Below the pieces are notes generated by a model. That model did not search any database and had not been told where the DNA came from. It worked only from the letters and a program-made list of their open reading frames with translations. A DNA stretch of 53,221 nt from Paenactinomyces guangxiensis (GTDB lineage Bacteria > Bacillota > Bacilli > Thermoactinomycetales > Thermoactinomycetaceae). Each line of letters starts with the position of its first letter. Positions within the stretch are counted from its first letter, which is position 1. Below, one piece after another: positions 18,991 through 27,004 of this stretch. The stretch covers positions 1-53,221 of the forward strand of contig NZ_JAECVR010000023.1 in assembly GCF_016055185.1 (NCBI RefSeq), given 5' to 3'. The position numbers and the translations under genes were made by a program.

Positions 18991-19016
18991 ATGCTCGGCA
19001 GAAGCCGAGCATTTTA
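18991..19016 (+). terminator. Rho-independent terminator
   Basis: ATGCTCGGC (18991-18999) pairs perfectly with GCCGAGCAT (19004-19012) around AGAA. The T-tract is short. Confidence 0.75.
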
Positions 19017-19038
19017 ATATGGAAAGAAGGGGAAGCAG

Positions 19039-19497
19039 ATGCGGCTTTCGACACTGGAAATCAGTGAATGGCGTCAAAATGCACCGTACATAGACACGCT
19101 GTGTCTTCCGGTTTACTCCATACATATCGAGGAGAAACAGATCCTGGACCAGCAGGGAAGGTCAGTTGAACGGGTGGCACGCTTGCTGGAAAAAAAGTTG
19201 ACGGGAAGGCTTCTTTTACTTCCGGCCATCACCTATACAAGTAAAGATGAAAAAGTGTTTCTGTCCTATTTAAACGAGGTGATTGGCCAGTTATCCCGGT
19301 CAGGATTTTATCACCTTATTTTAATCACGGATGAAAGACATGCATCCTTATGTGGAAATTTGGAAATACAAACGGATGCTGTACAACTTTTATGTTATTC
19401 CCTTGACTTTGGGGAAAATAGCACCGAAGAGCAAATTGAACAAAGAGCAGAGGTTCTTTACCAAAAAGTTGTCAATATGTGGCAAAACACATCTTAA
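19039..19497 (+). CDS. ypiF: YpiF family protein (DUF2487)
   Basis: A 152-aa protein of the DUF2487 family, recognised partly by position between ypiB and qcrA as in B. subtilis. It starts MRLSTLEISEWRQNAPYIDT after GAAGGGGA. The body alternates beta and alpha (VARLLEKKLTGRLLLLPAITY, FYHLILITDER). Function is unknown. Confidence 0.8.
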   Translation: MRLSTLEISEWRQNAPYIDTLCLPVYSIHIEEKQILDQQGRSVERVARLLEKKLTGRLLLLPAITYTSKDEKVFLSYLNEVIGQLSRSGFYHLILITDERHASLCGNLEIQTDAVQLLCYSLDFGENSTEEQIEQRAEVLYQKVVNMWQNTS

Positions 19498-19546
19498 TTG
19501 TTAATTACAATATTAAGAATGTCGTCTTATAGTCACAGGCATTTTC

Positions 19547-19610
19547 TTGACTTTTATGGAATGCTTTCGCTATCATGTATATGTCCTAGTAAAAAGAATA
19601 TTTGTCCTAG
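19547..19610 (+). promoter_or_regulatory. Probable qcr promoter with a downstream direct repeat
   Basis: TTGACT (19547-19552), an 18-bp spacer and TATCAT (19571-19576) form a plausible promoter. The octamer TGTCCTAG occurs at 19582-19589 and 19603-19610, 21 bp apart (two helical turns), over and just after the predicted RNA start. A regulator binding there could control the operon; none is named by the sequence. Confidence 0.5.
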
Positions 19611-19670
19611 CAAATGAAGGGTTCCGGTCCGGGTGGACGGTTAAGCCGTATAGAAGGAGGTCGGACAGTC

Positions 19671-20171
19671 GTGAGTAAGAAACTTTCCCGCCGTCAATTT
19701 TTGACTTACACACTTGGCGGGACAGCTGGTTTTCTCGCTTCCGGGATGCTTTTCCCGATGGTTCGCTTTGCCATCGATCCCGTCCTCAAAAAGGGGGACA
19801 GCGGGGGATTCGTCGAAACGACGATGACTGAGGCGGAGCTGACCAATAGTCCGAAAGCGGTTCAGTTTACAGTACACGTCAAAGACGGATGGTATGAACC
19901 GCCAAAAGGGGAAACCAAAACAGCGTGGGTGTATAAAGACAATAATGGAAAAGTTGTTGCTCTTTCACCCATATGCAAGCATTTGGGTTGTACCGTAAAC
20001 TGGAATAGCAATCCACAATTTAAAAATGAGTTTTTCTGTCCTTGCCATTTTGGGCGATATTACAAGGATGGAACCAATGTTCCCGGTACTCCGCCAGCGA
20101 AGCCGTTAGACAAGTATAAGACACAGATCAAAAACGGCAGGCTGTTGATTGGACCATTAGAGAAAGTATAA
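19671..20171 (+). CDS. qcrA: Menaquinol:cytochrome c reductase Rieske subunit
   Basis: A 166-aa [2Fe-2S] protein of the bc-type complex in the membrane. The two cluster-binding boxes are visible: CKHLGCTVNW and CPCHFGRYY. The N-terminus has a twin-arginine SRRQFL motif followed by one hydrophobic helix, as in other QcrA proteins exported by Tat. I start at GTG 19671, which follows AAGGAGG, rather than at the upstream open-frame start at 19614. It is the first gene of qcrABC. Confidence 0.95.
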   Translation: MSKKLSRRQFLTYTLGGTAGFLASGMLFPMVRFAIDPVLKKGDSGGFVETTMTEAELTNSPKAVQFTVHVKDGWYEPPKGETKTAWVYKDNNGKVVALSPICKHLGCTVNWNSNPQFKNEFFCPCHFGRYYKDGTNVPGTPPAKPLDKYKTQIKNGRLLIGPLEKV

Positions 20172-20197
20172 TGTGCAGTGATCGGAGGTGTAGCTAA

Positions 20198-20869
20198 GTG
20201 CTGCGCACCATTTACGACTGGGTGGATGAACGTCTGGATATTACGCCTCTTTGGCGGGATGTCGCTGACCACGAAGTGCCGGAACATGTGAATCCTGCCC
20301 ACCATTTCTCAGCATTTATCTATTGCTTTGGTGGACTGACCTTTTTTGTTGTTGTTATTCAGATTCTTTCTGGCATGTTTCTGGCGATGTACTATGTTCC
20401 AGACATTGTAAACGCTCACTCGAGTGTGGATTACTTACAAAATGAACTGGCTATGGGCGCCATTGTACGGGGAATGCACCACTGGGGAGCGAGTGTGGCC
20501 ATTGTGATGCTGTTCTTGCATACCTTGCGGGTATTCTTTACAGGCTCATACAAACACCCGCGCGAATTTAACTGGGTAGTGGGTATGCTAATCTTCTTTG
20601 TGATGTTAGGTCTTGGCTTCACAGGTTATCTGCTGCCCTGGGACAACAAGGCTTACTTTGCGACCAAGGTAGGGGTTGAAATCGCTGCTTCTGTCCCTGT
20701 TATTGGACCTTATATCGCCAGTTTCCTACAGGGGGGAGATATTGTAGGGGCCCAAACGCTTGCGCGTTTCTTCGCTCTTCACGTGTTCTTCCTGCCTGCG
20801 GCTCTGCTGGGGTTACTGGGTGCCCACTTTATCTTAATTCGTCGCCAGGGTATTTCAGGCCCACTATAA
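20198..20869 (+). CDS. qcrB: Menaquinol:cytochrome c reductase cytochrome b subunit
   Basis: A 223-aa cytochrome b6-type subunit with four transmembrane helices. The haem-ligand histidines lie in GMHHWGASVAIVMLFLHTLR and in the later FFALHVFFLPAALLG. The quinone-site region GYLLPWDNKAYFATKVG is conserved. The short length is typical of the split (b6 plus subunit IV) organisation. AGTGATCGGAGGTG precedes the start. Confidence 0.95.
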   Translation: MLRTIYDWVDERLDITPLWRDVADHEVPEHVNPAHHFSAFIYCFGGLTFFVVVIQILSGMFLAMYYVPDIVNAHSSVDYLQNELAMGAIVRGMHHWGASVAIVMLFLHTLRVFFTGSYKHPREFNWVVGMLIFFVMLGLGFTGYLLPWDNKAYFATKVGVEIAASVPVIGPYIASFLQGGDIVGAQTLARFFALHVFFLPAALLGLLGAHFILIRRQGISGPL

Positions 20870-20896
20870 GGTCTACGCGTGAGGAGGGAGATCCAC

Positions 20897-21685
20897 TTGG
20901 CACATAATGAAGACGGAAACCATACACAGGTCCACTATGTGGGAGACTCGCGCGTTCGTGCTGGCCGCCCAAAGATGTACCCCAAGGACTATTCTGAGTT
21001 TCCGGGTAAAAATGAGGCATTCTTTCCTGACTTCCTTCTAAAAGAATGGATGGTTGCAGTTGTTTTCCTCGTTGGTTTTATGACGCTGGTCATGGCGGAG
21101 GAACCACCACTGGGGGAAATTGCTGACCCGACTAACACCAGTTTCTTACCGGTACCCGACTGGTATTTCCTCTTTCTTTACCAGTTGCTGAAATACAAAT
21201 GGGCGTCTGGTCCATTTGTGGTAATTGGTACGGTAATCCTTCCCGGGATTGCTTTCACGGCTTTGATGTTGGCCCCATGGCTGGACCGCAGTAAAGAGCG
21301 CCGTCCTCTCAGGCGTCCAGTGACAACAGGGATCATGATTCTCTCACTCATCTCAGTTGCCGCGCTTACCTGGGCAGCTGAGGTTGAGCACGAAACGCAA
21401 ATGGAATCCAACCCTGGTGAAAAGCCGCAAAATACAAAAGTGATGGCTCAAGATGATGAAGGGTACAGCATCTATCAACAAAACGCCTGTATCCGCTGTC
21501 ACGGCGACCAGCTTCAAGGTGTAAACGGTCCAAGTTTGCTCGGAGTTGGTAACCGCCTTTCACATGAGAAAATCACCGAAATCATCGATGATGGAAGAGG
21601 CGCAATGCCGGCTGGTATGTTCCAGGGGAACGAACAGCAAAAGAAAGTACTGGTTGACTGGTTGATGAAACAGAAGCAAAAATAA
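20897..21685 (+). CDS. qcrC: Menaquinol:cytochrome c reductase subunit IV-cytochrome c fusion
   Basis: About 262 aa. The N-terminal half is subunit IV (KDYSEFPGKNEAFFPDFLLK, then the DPTNTSFLPVPDWYFLFLYQLLKY motif and three helices). The C-terminal domain carries the haem c motif CIRCH and a distal Met within GAMPAGMFQG. This fusion is characteristic of Bacillales. I start at TTG 20897, which follows GAGGAGGGAG; the in-frame GTG at 20879 lies upstream of that ribosome site. Confidence 0.93.
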   Translation: MAHNEDGNHTQVHYVGDSRVRAGRPKMYPKDYSEFPGKNEAFFPDFLLKEWMVAVVFLVGFMTLVMAEEPPLGEIADPTNTSFLPVPDWYFLFLYQLLKYKWASGPFVVIGTVILPGIAFTALMLAPWLDRSKERRPLRRPVTTGIMILSLISVAALTWAAEVEHETQMESNPGEKPQNTKVMAQDDEGYSIYQQNACIRCHGDQLQGVNGPSLLGVGNRLSHEKITEIIDDGRGAMPAGMFQGNEQQKKVLVDWLMKQKQK

Positions 21686-21702
21686 TAAGTACTTAACGAA
21701 CG

Positions 21703-21733
21703 AACCTGGTTGCTAAGGTGCAACCAGGTTTTT
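21703..21733 (+). terminator. qcrABC terminator
   Basis: AACCTGGTTG (21703-21712) pairs perfectly with CAACCAGGTT (21721-21730), followed by TTT. Confidence 0.85.
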
Positions 21734-21760
21734 ACATAAACGAAAGAAGGTGGAGCGGTA

Positions 21761-22408
21761 GTGCGCGGCTGGTGGCAACAATTTCTTGCTCTATTGGATC
21801 GCCGCTGGTTTTTATGGGTTTTGTTTGCAATTAACTTCCTCGGTTCTATCTACGGCTTTTATTGGTATAAAAATCAACTGTCTGTCACGGACCCGGAATT
21901 AATCATTTTTGTCCCTGACAGCCCAACTGCCAGTGCTTTTTTTACGTTGTTGCTTTTGCTTTATTTATTTTCGCGAAGAAGCCCCCTGCTGGAAGCATTT
22001 GCATCTATAACCCTGTTTAAATATGGAATCTGGGCTGTTGTTATGATTATTTGGGGTGCGCTCCTGGATCCTGGACCTTTCTTAGATGTACTGGCCTGGG
22101 AACATTGGATGCTGATCTTCTCTCATCTGGGAATGGCGGCACAGGCGGTTCTTTATTCCCCTTTCTATACCTATCAAAACAGGGAAATCCTTATTGTCGC
22201 TGCGTGGACTCTGCTCAATGATGTGCTGGATTACGGATTGGATATTCATCCCTGGTTGGCACCGACACTGGAGCCCTATGATCATATTGTAGGTATCTTT
22301 ACGCTTATTCTCAGCTTTACCACGATCATGCTCTTTGCCATTCTTGCCATGCGAAAAACCTCAAAAAGGAAATGGGCATATTCTCTACTATTTGAAGCCG
22401 GAAAATAG
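21761..22408 (+). CDS. ypjA: DUF1405 family membrane protein, YpjA-like
   Basis: A 215-aa integral membrane protein with about six hydrophobic segments. It opens with the family-like RRWFLWVLFAINFLGSIYGF and contains FVPDSPTASAFFTLLLLLYL and ALLDPGPFLDVLAWEHWML. B. subtilis has ypjA directly after qcrC. Function is unknown. GTG 21761 follows AGAAGGTGGAG. A terminator follows immediately. Confidence 0.88.
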   Translation: MRGWWQQFLALLDRRWFLWVLFAINFLGSIYGFYWYKNQLSVTDPELIIFVPDSPTASAFFTLLLLLYLFSRRSPLLEAFASITLFKYGIWAVVMIIWGALLDPGPFLDVLAWEHWMLIFSHLGMAAQAVLYSPFYTYQNREILIVAAWTLLNDVLDYGLDIHPWLAPTLEPYDHIVGIFTLILSFTTIMLFAILAMRKTSKRKWAYSLLFEAGK

Positions 22409-22420
22409 CCGGCTTTTTTT
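22395..22420 (+). terminator. Rho-independent terminator overlapping the ypjA 3' end
   Basis: AAGCCGG (22395-22401) pairs with CCGGCTT (22409-22415), then a T-tract. The stem overlaps the last codons of ypjA. Confidence 0.8.
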
Positions 22421-22501
22421 GTTTGCAGACATATCTGTGAGGACAACCTGAATAGACTTGTACTAACAAAGCTTGACAGGGGGAAAGGAGGAGCGGATCT
22501 C

Positions 22502-23299
22502 TTGAAGAATAAATGGATAAAACGGGGGATTTTTCTATGTTGTCTCATGCCCATTTTTATGAATCTTCCCAGGGCGGAGGCAAGTGAAGAATTTCAACAG
22601 GAAAGTGAGAAATGGTCTCATACGGCGAATCAAATTGTGAGGTTGGTCGAGAAAAAAGATTTATTAGGAGCGAGGTCTCAATTGTCTATATTGGCCAGGC
22701 AATTTTCAAAATCCGATTTATCAGATAAAAATCTGAGTGTTGAAGGTATTCATGTCTTATCAGATGTGATCATAGATATGGAGCGCAATTTAAATCAGGT
22801 TATTCCGGATGAAGGAAAGATGGTTTATTCAGCCACTCGCTTACAGATCGCTTTTGACGCTGTTTCACATTCGCATCAACCTCTATGGCAACAGTATTAC
22901 AGTCCGCTTAAACAAGATGTTGGGCAAATTCAGGAAGAGATCCGGCATAACAACCGGTCATCCGTTCAAAAAGCGATCGATCAAATGTATGATGACTACC
23001 AGATGGTCCGTCCCGCATTGATTGTATCAAAAAGCCCGCATACAGTACAAAAGGTAGATTCACTGGTCACTTTTATCCGAAAGCAGGAAGATCTTAAAAA
23101 ACTCCAATCCAGTGTGAAACAGCTGGAAGCGCTCCTCCAGCCGCTTTTCTTTGGATCGGAAAAAGATGTGACGGCAGTTTCCGGACCATTAGAAGAAGTG
23201 TCTCTTTATACGATAACGTTGTGGGTAAGCGGTTTGATCGTTATGGTGCTGTCATATGTCAGCTGGCGAAAATACCGGGCCATGCGGGGAGTTGTATAA
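22502..23299 (+). CDS. ypjB: Sporulation protein YpjB
   Basis: A 265-aa protein with an N-terminal signal or anchor (GIFLCCLMPIFMNLP), a long helical extracytoplasmic region and one C-terminal helix (ITLWVSGLIVMVLSYVSWRKYR). The architecture and the position after ypjA match YpjB, which is linked to sporulation in B. subtilis with no known biochemical activity. TTG 22502 follows GGAAAGGAGGAG. Confidence 0.82.
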   Translation: MKNKWIKRGIFLCCLMPIFMNLPRAEASEEFQQESEKWSHTANQIVRLVEKKDLLGARSQLSILARQFSKSDLSDKNLSVEGIHVLSDVIIDMERNLNQVIPDEGKMVYSATRLQIAFDAVSHSHQPLWQQYYSPLKQDVGQIQEEIRHNNRSSVQKAIDQMYDDYQMVRPALIVSKSPHTVQKVDSLVTFIRKQEDLKKLQSSVKQLEALLQPLFFGSEKDVTAVSGPLEEVSLYTITLWVSGLIVMVLSYVSWRKYRAMRGVV

Positions 23300-23325
23300 A
23301 AGCTCGTAAGGTTGAAACAAACCAT

Positions 23326-23356
23326 GGTTTAAAATGCTTTTTTGTACATTTAAACC
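23326..23356. terminator. Bidirectional terminator-like hairpin between convergent genes
   Basis: GGTTTAAAATG (23326-23336) pairs with CATTTAAACC (23347-23356) with one bulge, and a T6 run lies in the loop. It overlaps the stop codon of the minus-strand regulator and follows ypjB. Confidence 0.45.
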
Positions 23357-24726
23357 CAATCAATCACTGAAACTGTCTCAGGTGTTGTTCTGGATAGCAG
23401 TTGTTCAGCTGCTTCACCGATCAGACGAATTCCGGATTCAATTTGTGCTTCATTAGTGTGAATGATGCTGATTCTAAGGCCGTTCTCTTTTGGAAATGTT
23501 TTCAAAAAACTGCGATTTGTCGGAACAACAAGGACGTTTTGTTGTTTGAGAGTTGCTGCCAGATCAATTGCAGGCAGCTGATCAGGCAGTACCATTCGCG
23601 AGAAGATGCCGCCTTCCGGGACGTGAACGCTAAGTTCTGAGGGCAGCCATTGATTGCATGCGTTTCGTAATATTTCCATGCGTTTATGGTAACGATTACG
23701 CATATACTCAGTGTGCCGGTTAAACATTCCACAGTTCAAAAAGATTTCAAGCGCCGCCTGGGATAATGCTGTTGAGCTTAAATCACAGGAAGATTTAAAC
23801 ATACGGAACGTTTCGATCAGTGATTGCGGCAAGACAGCAGCTGCCAGTCTGAGACCGGGCAGCATGACTTTGGAAAAGCTCTTGATATATATCGTATGTC
23901 CCGATGGATCGTAACTGTAAATGGGGTCTGCTTTACGGTCCATTTCCAAATCAGCCAAATAATCATCTTCTACAATATAAACATCGTATTTTTCAGCCAG
24001 TCGGGCGATCTGTTTTTTTTGTTCCTGACTAAAGCTGGTTCCAAGGGGATTATGGAATCGGGGAACCGTATAAAAAAACTTGATATGATTGCTGCGGAAA
24101 TGTCTTTCCAGCTCCTTTAGATCAATGCCCTCTTTTGTTCGTCTAATGCCGACTGCACGAACTCCAAGCAGTTCAATGGACCGAATCATGCCATAATAAG
24201 CAGGCTGTTCCACAAGGATAGTGCTTTTGCCGTTTGGGAAAGGCATGACGGTCAACAGATGAAGCGCTTGTTGGGCACCGGAAACCATACATATTTGCTC
24301 CGGCCGTGTAAACACTTGCGATATCGCTAAATGCTTACTAAGCTCCTTTCGAAGGGAAAAGAAACCCTGCGGGTCAGAATATGAAAATAGCTGGTCTTGA
24401 TACAGCTCAATGGCACGGTTCAGGCAATGCTGAAAATCTTCATACGGCATAACATCGGGGTCCGGGCTGGCAGAGGAAAAATCGATCAGTCCGGGTGGTT
24501 GGAGGTTCATGGTAGACGCACGAAGTACAGCATAGTAGCCGCTTTTAGGCACAGAATAGATCAGGTGTTCTTTCTCAAGATCATGATAAGCTCGAATTGC
24601 CGTGTTTTTGCTGCATGAGAATTGAATCGATATTTCCCTTATAGATGGCAGCTTGCCACCAGGTTTGATCTTTCCGGAATGAAGCTGCTCTTTTATGTAT
24701 CCCTTGACGATTTCGTATTTATTCAT
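23350..24726 (-). CDS. MocR/GabR-type GntR regulator with aminotransferase domain
   Basis: About 458 aa. Residues 1-70 form a GntR winged helix (YEIVKGYIKEQLHSGKIKPG, LPSIREISIQFSCSKNTAIR). The rest is a class I aminotransferase-like domain with the PLP-lysine segment YIKSFSKVMLPGLRLA. Such proteins sense PLP or an amino compound and usually regulate a neighbouring gene. I start at ATG 24726 (MNKYEIVKGY), which follows AAGGAGA, and not at the frame's upstream ATG 24783, which adds 19 atypical residues. The gene is divergent from the acetyltransferase at 24840, with shared repeats between them. Confidence 0.9.
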   Translation of the reverse strand: MNKYEIVKGYIKEQLHSGKIKPGGKLPSIREISIQFSCSKNTAIRAYHDLEKEHLIYSVPKSGYYAVLRASTMNLQPPGLIDFSSASPDPDVMPYEDFQHCLNRAIELYQDQLFSYSDPQGFFSLRKELSKHLAISQVFTRPEQICMVSGAQQALHLLTVMPFPNGKSTILVEQPAYYGMIRSIELLGVRAVGIRRTKEGIDLKELERHFRSNHIKFFYTVPRFHNPLGTSFSQEQKKQIARLAEKYDVYIVEDDYLADLEMDRKADPIYSYDPSGHTIYIKSFSKVMLPGLRLAAAVLPQSLIETFRMFKSSCDLSSTALSQAALEIFLNCGMFNRHTEYMRNRYHKRMEILRNACNQWLPSELSVHVPEGGIFSRMVLPDQLPAIDLAATLKQQNVLVVPTNRSFLKTFPKENGLRISIIHTNEAQIESGIRLIGEAAEQLLSRTTPETVSVIDWV

Positions 24727-24738
24727 AGGTTCTCCTTG

Positions 24739-24845
24739 ATCTGTACCCATACAGTTTAATAATATAAATCTTTTAACCTCCATCTGTATCCATTATACTA
24801 TAAAAAATCAAAAATATAAGAGTTTCTGGAGGGATACAGATGGAG
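24739..24845. promoter_or_regulatory. Probable MocR-family operator repeats
   Basis: The divergent region contains ATCTGTACCC at about 24739 and ATCTGTATCC at 24782-24791, a direct repeat of one motif. An exact inverted copy completes a perfect 14-bp pair: CTCCATCTGTATCC at 24778-24791 and its complement at 24832-24845. The last copy spans the acetyltransferase ribosome site and start codon. MocR regulators typically bind spaced repeats like these. Confidence 0.6.
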
Positions 24846-25256
24846 TGGAAACACGAATATCTCCCGTATCGGATCAGTGATTGCAAGGATCAATTAGAGT
24901 TGGATACTATTTATACCCTGCTGCAAACGAGCTATTGGGCTGCTGGCCGCACAAAAGAAACCATTGAAAAGAGCATTGAAAATTCGCTATGTGTCGGTAT
25001 TTACGGAGAATCAGGACAAGTCGGATTTATGCGGGTGGTTACGGATTACGCTACATTTTCGTGGGTGTGTGATGTGATCGTTCATCCGGACCATCGGGGG
25101 AAAGGATTAGGTAAATGGATGATGCAATTTCTGGTGGAGCATCCAGGCGTACGTCATACCCATATGACATTGGGGACTCGTGATGCGCACGGCCTCTATG
25201 AACAGTATGGTTTTGAACGAAAAGAAATGATGGGCAGAAGGTACGCAAAAATATAA
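24840..25256 (+). CDS. GNAT family N-acetyltransferase
   Basis: A 138-aa GCN5-type acetyltransferase. The acetyl-CoA pyrophosphate loop is VIVHPDHRGKGLGKWMM at about residues 79-95, followed by the C-terminal DAHGLYEQYGFERKE typical of this fold. The substrate is unknown. ATG 24840 follows TGGAGGGA. It is divergent from, and probably controlled by, the MocR-type regulator. Confidence 0.88.
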   Translation: MEWKHEYLPYRISDCKDQLELDTIYTLLQTSYWAAGRTKETIEKSIENSLCVGIYGESGQVGFMRVVTDYATFSWVCDVIVHPDHRGKGLGKWMMQFLVEHPGVRHTHMTLGTRDAHGLYEQYGFERKEMMGRRYAKI

Positions 25257-25389
25257 GCTTGATAATGAACCTGCTTGAAACCGCCGACTTGTTCCGAAAT
25301 GGATAAATAAGCGGCAGAAAAGGGGACTGTCCCAAGTAGAGACAACCTGCCGGGACAGTCCATCGAAAAATCGCTGCACCTGCCTTTTG

Positions 25390-25512
25390 TTATTTTTGTG
25401 CGACGGTGATGTAATGTTGCTCTGTTGGATAAGTGGAGTTGACAATTTTGAATCCATTCTCCTCAAATGCCTTTTTCATCTCATCAGTTTCAAATGAATG
25501 GCCCAGTGATGT
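25390..25512 (-). pseudogene. 3' fragment of a methyltransferase-like gene
   Basis: The minus strand reads GHSFETDEMKKAFEENGFK, then TEQHYITVAQK and a stop at 25390-25392, about 38 codons that look like the C-terminus of a SAM-dependent methyltransferase. Nothing upstream of it (higher coordinates) continues the frame; instead the cst-type promoter begins there. It is a truncated remnant. Confidence 0.45.
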
Positions 25513-25554
25513 TGACAAAAAGCATTTCCTTTTGTATTATACCCATAGGCGTAT
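25512..25554 (+). promoter_or_regulatory. Sulfur operon promoter with overlapping CsoR/CstR-like operator
   Basis: TTGACA (25512-25517), a 17-bp spacer and TATTAT (25535-25540) form a strong promoter. An imperfect palindrome ATACCC-ATAG-GCGTAT (25539-25554) overlaps the -10 end and the RNA start. Palindromes of ATACCC/GGGTAT type are bound by CsoR/CstR proteins, and a CstR-like gene ends this operon. Confidence 0.75.
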
Positions 25555-25604
25555 ATGTATATCAACCAAACTACCGATTCAGGTTGGTATTTTTTTACCG
25601 CCTA

Positions 25605-25626
25605 CATATACCTATACTGGTATATG
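25605..25626 (+). promoter_or_regulatory. Second CstR-like operator
   Basis: CATATACC-TATACT-GGTATATG (25605-25626) is a perfect 8-6-8 inverted repeat, 58 bp before the first gene and downstream of the promoter. It resembles the first operator and may allow a cooperative or roadblock repressor arrangement. Confidence 0.65.
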
Positions 25627-25683
25627 TATAGGAACCCCTTCCTTTGCAAACTTTAATATCGACAAGAAAGGAGGGAGTTTTTC

Positions 25684-25998
25684 ATGAAAAAAACCATTCC
25701 AACCATTACACCGCAAGAAGTGGAACATCGACTTCAAAAAGGAGAGAAACTGAACATTATTGATGTTCGAGAAGCAGAGGAAATAGCGGAAGGAAAAATC
25801 CCAGAAGCGAAACATATTGCTTTGGGAACTCTAGCCGATCGACTGCATGAACTGAACCCAAGCAATGAATATATCATGGTCTGCCGTTCAGGTGGCAGAA
25901 GTGAGCGGGCCTGTGAGCTTTTGCAAGAACATGGGTTTAAAGTGAAAAACATAGTCGGTGGGATGCTCGATTGGGAAAAGGTAAGACACAATAAATAA
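25684..25998 (+). CDS. Single-domain rhodanese-like sulfurtransferase
   Basis: A 104-aa rhodanese domain. The active-site loop is VCRSGGRSERA, with the persulfide-forming Cys near residue 62, after the family's IIDVREAEEIAEGKIPEAKHI. It likely shuttles sulfane sulfur in the cytosol. GAAAGGAGGGAG precedes ATG 25684. It is the first gene of the cst/yrk-type operon, 14 bp before the TusA-rhodanese fusion. Confidence 0.88.
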   Translation: MKKTIPTITPQEVEHRLQKGEKLNIIDVREAEEIAEGKIPEAKHIALGTLADRLHELNPSNEYIMVCRSGGRSERACELLQEHGFKVKNIVGGMLDWEKVRHNK

Positions 25999-26011
25999 GG
26001 AGGAATGGAAA

Positions 26012-26581
26012 ATGTCCATCAAAGTGGATGTTCAGCTAGATTGCAAAGGACTTTCCTGCCCGATGCCCATTGTTCGTACCAAAAAGACAATGGATCAACT
26101 GGAGCCCGGTCAGGTAATTGAAGTCCAAGCGACGGATCCCGGATCTCTGGCGGATATTCAGGGCTGGGCCAAAAGCACGGGGCATCAATACTTGGGTACG
26201 AAACAAGAAGGAGAGGTATTAAAGCATTATTTACGAAAAGCTAGTGAGTCCGAATTACAAGAGCGGAAGTATCCACATGTCGTTCAAAACGAGGAACTAT
26301 TAAAAATGCTGGATAGTGACGAAGGATTTCTTTTATTAGATGTTCGTGAACCAGCCGAGTACGCTTTTGGACATATTCCTGGCGCTTGTTCGATTCCATT
26401 TGGTGAATTGGAAGAGCGAATGAATGAAATCCCAAAGGATCAACCCATTTATGTCGTTTGTCGCACAGGCACCCGAAGCGACATGGCTGCTCAACAATTA
26501 ACCAAACATGGATTTACAAATGTGATCAATGTCGTTCCTGGCATGTATAAGTGGACAGGACCAGTCGATCAGGAAAAATAA
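26012..26581 (+). CDS. TusA-rhodanese fusion sulfurtransferase, YrkF-like
   Basis: A 189-aa two-domain protein. Residues 7-75 are TusA-like with the CPxP motif (CKGLSCPMPIVRTKK), and residues 85-185 are rhodanese with active-site loop VVCRTGTRSDMA. The same fusion occurs in B. subtilis YrkF and, in a more complex form, in staphylococcal CstA. The role is to accept and relay persulfide sulfur. AAGGAGGAATGG lies upstream of the start. It is co-transcribed with its neighbours at very short spacing. Confidence 0.9.
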   Translation: MSIKVDVQLDCKGLSCPMPIVRTKKTMDQLEPGQVIEVQATDPGSLADIQGWAKSTGHQYLGTKQEGEVLKHYLRKASESELQERKYPHVVQNEELLKMLDSDEGFLLLDVREPAEYAFGHIPGACSIPFGELEERMNEIPKDQPIYVVCRTGTRSDMAAQQLTKHGFTNVINVVPGMYKWTGPVDQEK

Positions 26582-26594
26582 GGAGGAATATTGG

Positions 26595-26948
26595 ATGAGT
26601 AGAAAAGTTGCGATTATCGCAAGCAATGGTGGTTTGTTCGATGCCTATAAAGTGTTTAATATTGCTACGGCTGCGGCCGCTGCAGATGCAGAAGTAGCTA
26701 TTTTCTTCACCTTTGAAGGATTAAATCTGATTCATAAGCAAGCCCATCAGCAATTGCCAGTCCCTACAGGCAGAGAGCATTACATGGATCGATTTAAAAA
26801 AGCCAATGTTCCTTCCATTCCTGAATTGGTGCAACTTGCACAGGAAATGAATGTAAAGCTGATCGCTTGTCAAATGACCATGGATGTTATGAGTTTGAAA
26901 AAGGAAGAGTTTGTAGACGGAGTCGACGTTGGCGGGGCAGCCACGTGA
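26595..26948 (+). CDS. DsrE/DsrF-like sulfur relay protein with frameshifted C-terminus
   Basis: About 117 aa of DsrE-like fold (KVAIIASNGGLFDAYKVFNI, FFTFEGLNLIHK, LIACQMTMDVMSLKKEEF with the conserved Cys). I start at ATG 26595 after AGGAGGAATATT. The frame stops at TGA 26946-26948 just after GGAAT, but a shifted frame continues NFAQDADVTLTF to a stop near 26985, which is the expected family ending. A 4-base loss near 26945 would explain it. The fold may tolerate the loss of the last strand, so I keep it as a gene. Confidence 0.75.
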   Translation: MSRKVAIIASNGGLFDAYKVFNIATAAAAADAEVAIFFTFEGLNLIHKQAHQQLPVPTGREHYMDRFKKANVPSIPELVQLAQEMNVKLIACQMTMDVMSLKKEEFVDGVDVGGAAT

Positions 26949-27004
26949 ATTTTGCCCAAGATGCCGATGTCACACTCACATTCTGATGAGGAGGTGTTTA
27001 TTCC

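Noticed and set aside
25320..25370. GGGACTGTCCC / GGGACAGTCC repeat as a mobile element end
   Set aside because: A short local palindrome-like repeat with no TIR partner or coding content; probably part of the decayed methyltransferase 3' region.
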